This document shows, piece after piece, positions 59,619 to 64,000 of a DNA stretch of 64,000 bases. A program made the position numbers and the translations under genes. The notes under the pieces were generated by a model. The model saw only the letters and a list, made by a program, of their open reading frames with translations, was not told where the DNA came from and did no database searches. Each line of letters begins with the position of its first letter. Within the stretch, counting starts at the first letter, position 1. This stretch comes from Elusimicrobia bacterium GWA2_66_18 (GTDB lineage: Bacteria > Elusimicrobiota > Elusimicrobia > UBA1565 > UBA9628): NCBI GenBank assembly GCA_001799675.1, contig MGTX01000019.1, forward strand, positions 11,168-75,167, written 5' to 3'.

Positions 59619-62342
59619 TTACGGGCCGACGAGACACTGTCCTGCCAAGCTGGCATTAACACTCCTTTGGACGTCGACGACGTTGCACGCGCCGTCGCGG
59701 TTTAAATCCGACGTGCAGGCCGTCACGCCCAGCGCCTGGTTGACCTGCAATTGCACATCCACCACGTTGGTCGAAGCATCCCGGTTTAAGTCGCAGGCCG
59801 AATAAACGATCAACGTAAGCGTGCTCGAGCCCGTGCCGCTCGAGTTGACGGCACTGATGGTCACATTAAAAGTCCCGATGCTCGTGGGCGTTCCGGAAAT
59901 AACCCCCACGGCATTGACCGACAAACCCGCCGGCAGACCCGCGGCGCTAAAGCTCGTGGGATTGTTGGTGGCCGTGATCTGGTAGCTAAATGCCGTGCCC
60001 GTGGTTCCCGAGGCGGCGCCGACGCTGATGATGGAGGGCCCGATGAGGGAGGGCCCGGCGCCGCTCGGCAAGACGGTGCTGTAGACTCCACGTCCGGCTG
60101 TGGCCGCGACCAATTGACGGTTGCCGCTGTTCATGGATAAGGAAGTGATATTCATGCCGGCGGGTATGCCGGCATTCATGTTGCCCCAGGTGGCGCCGCT
60201 ATCCAGGCTGGAAAATATTCCAGACGCGGACGCCGCGATGAGCGTGTTGGGAGCCGCGGTATCAATGATGATATCGTTGAACCAAGTTGTGTCGGGCAAT
60301 TCGGCGCCAATGCCGGTCCATGTTCGGCCTCGGTCGGTCGTCTTGTAAATATGGGGATTTCCCGTTTTCTTCAGTATGACATAGGCCGTGTCCGGTTGAG
60401 TCGGGTGCACCGTGATCGTGTTGATGCCGCGGCTGCTGAACCGAGCGTCGGTTATGTTCGTCCAGTCGGCGCTGTTGCCTCTGCCGGCGTTGGCGGTTAC
60501 AAAGAGATATCCTCCTTTCGTATAGGCATAGATCATTTCCTGATTACTGGGCGCTTCATAAAGAAGTTCGATGGTCTTGTTTGCGGCAATTTCGGCAATA
60601 CTGTAGGTACTGCGGCCGATGCGCGTCCAGGTATTGCCCGAGTCAAGACTGCGCCAGACGTTCTGAAATCCAATGATGATGTGGTTCGAGTTGCCGGGGG
60701 CCATGAACATCGCGGGGAAGAATGAGGATTTCTCGCCGACGGCGCCCGGCGGTGTGACATCCTTTATGCTGCCGTTCTCGCGTCGATAGGGAACGCCGCT
60801 ATAGGCGCTGACTGTTCCGGTCAAATAGGCGGTGAAATACATCTTATTGCTGTTATTCGGATCGATTTTCGGATACCAGCCGTCGCCGCCGTAAACCATC
60901 GTCCAGGGCGTGTTGCCCCCGGTGTACACCTGGGTGCCGTTGTCTTGATTGCCCATGATCATGTGGCCGTCCCCGCTTAGGGATATCCCGTGCATGAGCG
61001 CCCCGGAAAGATTTTGGTTCTTGTTGACCCAGGTCGCGCCACCGTCATCCGAGCGGTAGACGCCGCCGTCGTTGCCCAGGTAGATCGTATCCGTGTTCCC
61101 CGGGAAAATGGCGATGGCATGCATGTCCACGTGGACCTTGGAGCCGTCCGTCTGCGTCCACGTATCGCCGTTGTTCGTGGAATACCTCAGGTTGCCGCTG
61201 CCGCCTATGAATATCCGGTTCGGCCTGGCAGGGTCGACGGCGAAGCAGTCGCTCTCGGTGTTGCCGGGGGAAGTGATCTGCGCCCACCAGGTTGCGCCCT
61301 TGTCGCTCGACCTGACCACGATGCTGCTGGAGTTTTTGTAAGCCAACCATAATATGCCTTGGACGAAAGCCAACCGCGAGGCGGCGGCTTGGTCTGGGAT
61401 GTCGTGTATCTTGGTCCAAGTGCCGCCCGCGTCCAGGCTCCGGAACACTCCGTCGGGCGCCGTAATGTAGAGCGTGGAGGAGGCGCCCGGGTCGATGGCG
61501 ATATCATAGATGCTTCCGCCGTACCAAGCCGCCCCCGATCCGCTTTTGATCTGGGTCCAGGTCGTGCCGCTGTCTTTGGATTTCCATAAACTGAACACGG
61601 AATTCGCCGTGACGCTTGCGTACAACGTCGTCGTATTTTGGGAGCCCGCCGTGGCCGGGTCGATGGCAATCTTCCCGATGGTCTTCCCGCTGAACTGCGA
61701 CCGGCCCAGGAGCGCCCACGTAGCTCCCGAATCGAACGAACGGTAGATGCCCACGCCGAAAAAGGCCGAGTATCCCGTCCCGGTGTATAGGATGTTGGGC
61801 GCTTTCGGGTCGATGACGATGGAGGCTATGGACTGAGAATCGAGGCTGTCGGAGATATACGTCCAATGGGTCCCTCCGTCCGTGGATTTAGCCACCCCGC
61901 CCTCGCCCCCTCCCACGTAGACCGTATTTGCGTTGCTCGGATGGACTGCAATCGCCACGATGCGCTGGCTTGCCTCCTTTCCGTACCATCCACGATCGTC
62001 CAACGGCGGAGGGATGGGGAAGGTCCACTTCCCCGTGATTTGAAACCCGCCGCCGCTCAACGGGGTATATTTTTTCGTCTGCTGCAACGGGCTGATGGGA
62101 AGCCGCCTCGCGACCTCAAGAGCTTTCATATGGGCGTCGGCGGGGTAACCCTCTTGAGGCGGGCCAAGGCGCTGCCTCAAGAACTCATCACGAAGTTCAC
62201 GGATGCCCGGATCGCTATCCGCGTCTGGTTCTGACGGCAGGACTTGCGCAAGACTTATCAATCCCGGCATCGCCGCCGCCAGGAAGAGCATCGCGGCGCC
62301 GCAGATACCCGTCCTTGAACGACGGCGCCACGGCATATTCAT
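59619..62342 (-). CDS. Secreted Asp-box/VPS10-like beta-propeller protein with Ig-like and dockerin-like C-terminus
   Basis: 907 residues with a signal peptide (about 1-32). Residues about 110-755 hold many BNR/Asp-box units (S-x-D-x-G-x-TW: STDGGTHW, SFDSGATW, SKDSGTTW, SDDGGATW, SLDSGNTW), indicating large beta-propellers of the sortilin/xyloglucanase type. About 765-845 is a putative Ig/cadherin-like domain (GTAFSYQITATN...GLSVNAVGVISGTP). The end (851-907) has two DLNRD-x-x-x-NVVDVQ calcium-loop repeats, a dockerin type I pattern. It may bind or cut glycans outside the cell. Catalytic residues were not identified. Confidence 0.82.
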   Translation of the reverse strand: MNMPWRRRSRTGICGAAMLFLAAAMPGLISLAQVLPSEPDADSDPGIRELRDEFLRQRLGPPQEGYPADAHMKALEVARRLPISPLQQTKKYTPLSGGGFQITGKWTFPIPPPLDDRGWYGKEASQRIVAIAVHPSNANTVYVGGGEGGVAKSTDGGTHWTYISDSLDSQSIASIVIDPKAPNILYTGTGYSAFFGVGIYRSFDSGATWALLGRSQFSGKTIGKIAIDPATAGSQNTTTLYASVTANSVFSLWKSKDSGTTWTQIKSGSGAAWYGGSIYDIAIDPGASSTLYITAPDGVFRSLDAGGTWTKIHDIPDQAAASRLAFVQGILWLAYKNSSSIVVRSSDKGATWWAQITSPGNTESDCFAVDPARPNRIFIGGSGNLRYSTNNGDTWTQTDGSKVHVDMHAIAIFPGNTDTIYLGNDGGVYRSDDGGATWVNKNQNLSGALMHGISLSGDGHMIMGNQDNGTQVYTGGNTPWTMVYGGDGWYPKIDPNNSNKMYFTAYLTGTVSAYSGVPYRRENGSIKDVTPPGAVGEKSSFFPAMFMAPGNSNHIIIGFQNVWRSLDSGNTWTRIGRSTYSIAEIAANKTIELLYEAPSNQEMIYAYTKGGYLFVTANAGRGNSADWTNITDARFSSRGINTITVHPTQPDTAYVILKKTGNPHIYKTTDRGRTWTGIGAELPDTTWFNDIIIDTAAPNTLIAASASGIFSSLDSGATWGNMNAGIPAGMNITSLSMNSGNRQLVAATAGRGVYSTVLPSGAGPSLIGPSIISVGAASGTTGTAFSYQITATNNPTSFSAAGLPAGLSVNAVGVISGTPTSIGTFNVTISAVNSSGTGSSTLTLIVYSACDLNRDASTNVVDVQLQVNQALGVTACTSDLNRDGACNVVDVQRSVNASLAGQCLVGP

Positions 62343-62399
62343 GGGGATGGCAAGTGAGCCGACGCGGGGTCGTTAAGCGCGTAGGCTCTCCATGGCTGA

Positions 62400-62427
62400 A
62401 GTGTAGCACGTTTCCCGTCGGAGTCAA
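62400..62427 (-). promoter_or_regulatory. Sigma-70-like promoter for the propeller gene
   Basis: Minus strand TTGACT (62422-62427), 16-bp spacer, TACACT (62400-62405). The predicted start near 62393 would leave a leader of about 50 nt. It is the best two-box promoter seen in the window. The rest of the 120-bp gap (62343-62462) shows nothing else. Confidence 0.6.
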
Positions 62428-62462
62428 GACCCCGGCGCCTTGGTGGCGAATGGACCCGCGGC

Positions 62463-63047
62463 TTACTCGCCGGCGTCGTCGTCCTGCTCGCCGCCACGGG
62501 GGGGCATCTGAGGCTCACCGCCTTGATGATCGGGGCGCCCCATTTCTTTCGGCGGGCCGCGCCGCCCCTGATTGCGGCCGTGCGCGTTCCTCTCCATTCG
62601 GAGCGTCATTTTCGCGCGCTGCTTCGGCTTCAAGAAGGACGCGAGGGAGTTCTCGAATTTTTCGTTGCCGGCCAGCATCTCCTTGCGCGCCGCCTTCAGC
62701 GCGTCGAGCGCGGCCTGAATCTCCGCGTCGGCGGCGTCCTTCTTGACTAAGTCGGACAGCTTCTTGGTCTGGTCAATGAGCTTCTCGCGCAGAGGTGTCT
62801 CGTCCTTCGCGCGCTGCTTCATCGCCGCCTCGAGCTTGGCGGATTGCTCGTCGCTTAGTCCGAGCTCTTCCTTTATGCGGGCCTTCATCCTCTCGGCGAA
62901 TTCGGGGCGAGGACCGCGTTCTTCGTCTGCGCCGGGGCCGCCCATTCTCGCGTGCCGGCGCGGTTCGTCGTCCTGCGCGCGCGCGTGGACTGCCCATGGT
63001 CCTGCCAGCAGCATCGCCGCCGCGACGGTGAAAGCGATACGTTTCAT
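62463..63047 (-). CDS. Periplasmic Spy/CpxP-like protein
   Basis: 194 residues with a signal peptide (cut near ARA, residue 24). The mature part is almost all charged helix: RIKEELGLSDEQSAKLEAAMKQRAKDE, and FLKPKQRAKM in place of the LTxxQ motif of Spy/CpxP and CnrX-type proteins. The tail is Gly/Pro/Arg-rich and acidic at the end. Such proteins are envelope-stress chaperones or metal sensors. A good ribosome site (GAGG, 8 nt) precedes the ATG. No Cpx-type kinase is near. Confidence 0.75.
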   Translation of the reverse strand: MKRIAFTVAAAMLLAGPWAVHARAQDDEPRRHARMGGPGADEERGPRPEFAERMKARIKEELGLSDEQSAKLEAAMKQRAKDETPLREKLIDQTKKLSDLVKKDAADAEIQAALDALKAARKEMLAGNEKFENSLASFLKPKQRAKMTLRMERNAHGRNQGRRGPPKEMGRPDHQGGEPQMPPRGGEQDDDAGE

Positions 63048-63133
63048 GTTATTTCCTCTCGATTGCGGCTACGATGCGTTATGCTACCATAAAGTTTTAG
63101 CGGCCAATAGGACGAGCGCTGGAACTTGCGGTT

Positions 63134-64000
63134 CTATCGCTGGCGGTTCGCAGATGAAATATCGGCGAAAGGCTCTATGAAGACCGGGGAGCCGCTGCTT
63201 AGAGACACGACGGCGCGCCCGTTGGAAGCCGCGGCCCGGCGGACGCTGAAGGCCGTCGAGTCATCCTTCACGTCCTTCCCGGTGACTCCGAGCGGCACGG
63301 CCTCGGTGATCGCCAGGCTGTCGAGCGGGATGTTCGATAGGGCGACCTGCGCGGGGGCGCCGGAGTCGTTCCAAGCCACCCAGACCGGCTTGCCTGCCTT
63401 CGTGAACTTGTAGGCGTAGACGCCATCTTTTTCCCAGACGATTTCGGTCTTGCTCCAATCGGAACCCTCCAGCGTCTCCACCATCTTCTTGTAGGCGTAG
63501 TAGGAAATTTTACTGTAGGACCGGCCACCGGCGAGGGGATTCTTGATCAAGCCGACATTGTCCCAGAAACCGTTGATTTGTCCGCCGAATCCGTACCATT
63601 CGGTGAGGGTGACCCAGAATATCTTGGATACGCCTGAGGCAAGCGCGCCCACGTAGACCTTGATCACCTCAGCGGCCTGCTGGGCCTCCGTGCGCTCCCG
63701 CAGCATGTCCGCCTGCGCTACGCCGCCCTTCGGTTTTCCGCTGTGCGTAGCGGTTTCGGTCAGCCAGATGGGGATACTGCCGTAACCCCACTTGGCCCAC
63801 TCCCGGCGCAGCCTCTCCAGATGAGGCTTCAGGAAAGATAGGGCAGCCGCATTTTGACTGTAAACGTGAAAGCTGAGAATATCAAAGAAGCGTTCCCCGG
63901 GATTCCTCTTCATTTTTTCCAACGCGGAGAATATTCGGGGGAAGAAGTTGTCAAACCCCGGGATGGCCCCCGGGCCGGCGGTGGCGGAAATTAGAACTTT
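63134..64000 (-). CDS. Glycoside hydrolase (clan GH-A-like), 5'-truncated by window edge
   Basis: The frame is open to the last base, so the N-terminus is outside; 288 residues are visible. FFDILSFHVYSQN, then IPIWLTETATHSG and KIFWVTLTEWYGFGG recall (alpha/beta)8 glycosidases, with Glu in WLTET as the probable nucleophile at strand 7. The C-terminal part (AYKFTKAGKPVWVAWNDSG and onward) is a beta-sandwich as in GH39/GH5-like enzymes. It probably acts on an extracellular or own-surface glycan. The precise family cannot be named. Confidence 0.7.
   Translation of the reverse strand, partial: KVLISATAGPGAIPGFDNFFPRIFSALEKMKRNPGERFFDILSFHVYSQNAAALSFLKPHLERLRREWAKWGYGSIPIWLTETATHSGKPKGGVAQADMLRERTEAQQAAEVIKVYVGALASGVSKIFWVTLTEWYGFGGQINGFWDNVGLIKNPLAGGRSYSKISYYAYKKMVETLEGSDWSKTEIVWEKDGVYAYKFTKAGKPVWVAWNDSGAPAQVALSNIPLDSLAITEAVPLGVTGKDVKDDSTAFSVRRAAASNGRAVVSLSSGSPVFIEPFADISSANRQR

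Noticed and set aside
1-64000. CRISPR arrays, tRNA, rRNA, insertion-sequence transposases, phage genes
   Set aside because: None was recognised: no regularly spaced repeats, no cloverleaf-like gaps, and no transposase, integrase or phage structural motifs in the gene products. Gaps between genes are at most about 130 bp.

Overview
The window is densely packed, GC-rich bacterial DNA with about fifty genes and almost no free intergenic space. A TolC-like channel, a likely outer-membrane barrel, O-antigen ligase, flippase, dapA/dapF and a GmhB homologue indicate a diderm (Gram-negative-type) cell with meso-diaminopimelate peptidoglycan. The mix (pyrophosphate-type phosphofructokinase, many GT-C and YfhO-type membrane proteins, a secreted TldD-like pair, a dockerin-like domain) would suit a free-living Elusimicrobiota-like lineage. 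That placement is inference: no rRNA, tRNA or ribosomal marker gene lies in the window.

Layout. Bases 2-8838 form one plus-strand run (TPR fragment, two YfhO-type proteins, a LPG-synthase-TM-type protein, methyltransferase, GT4, flippase), nearly every gene starting inside a GTGA overlap with the previous stop. Then come asnB (8899-10818) and a convergent marC-like gene. Bases 11474-15429 carry a sugar module: a DegT-fold enzyme with His in place of the PLP lysine, an SDR dehydratase, a nucleotidyltransferase and a GT2. Bases 15449-24288 hold GT-C-type membrane glycosyltransferases, a GT4 and a GT2/GT-C fusion. Bases 24285-27282 are an acetyltransferase, an aminotransferase and a flavoprotein, ending in a perfect 23-bp inverted repeat. 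Bases 27331-33988 hold a methyltransferase, three GT2s, a GT39-type protein and two paralogous epimerases.

Bases 34118-41387 form one apparent operon: O-antigen ligase with TPRs, a secreted TldD-like metalloprotease, a secreted TldE-like partner that has lost its metal site, and a GT2. This is the most unusual system here. After it come glutathione peroxidase, a GmhB-like phosphatase and a POT peptide transporter. A minus-strand operon (48921 down to 44069) encodes a TolC-like channel, patatin, TPR lipidation-free exported protein, DapF and DapA. A HAMP protein, pfkA, a barrel protein, a lone receiver and dnaE follow. The right end has a NUDIX hydrolase, a cNMP/patatin protein, a GT-C protein, a large Asp-box beta-propeller protein ending in dockerin-like repeats, a Spy/CpxP-like protein and a truncated glycoside hydrolase.

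Together the genes make, flip, polymerise and decorate a surface polysaccharide: sugar-nucleotide enzymes supply precursors, GT2/GT4 enzymes act in the cytoplasm, GT-C and YfhO proteins act on the outer face with polyprenyl-linked donors, and the flippase and ligase export and polymerise. Two expression habits run through the window: start codons overlapping the previous stop by 4 nt inside operons, and TAnaaT-like boxes only 5-9 nt before the first gene's start codon, which points to frequent leaderless mRNAs.
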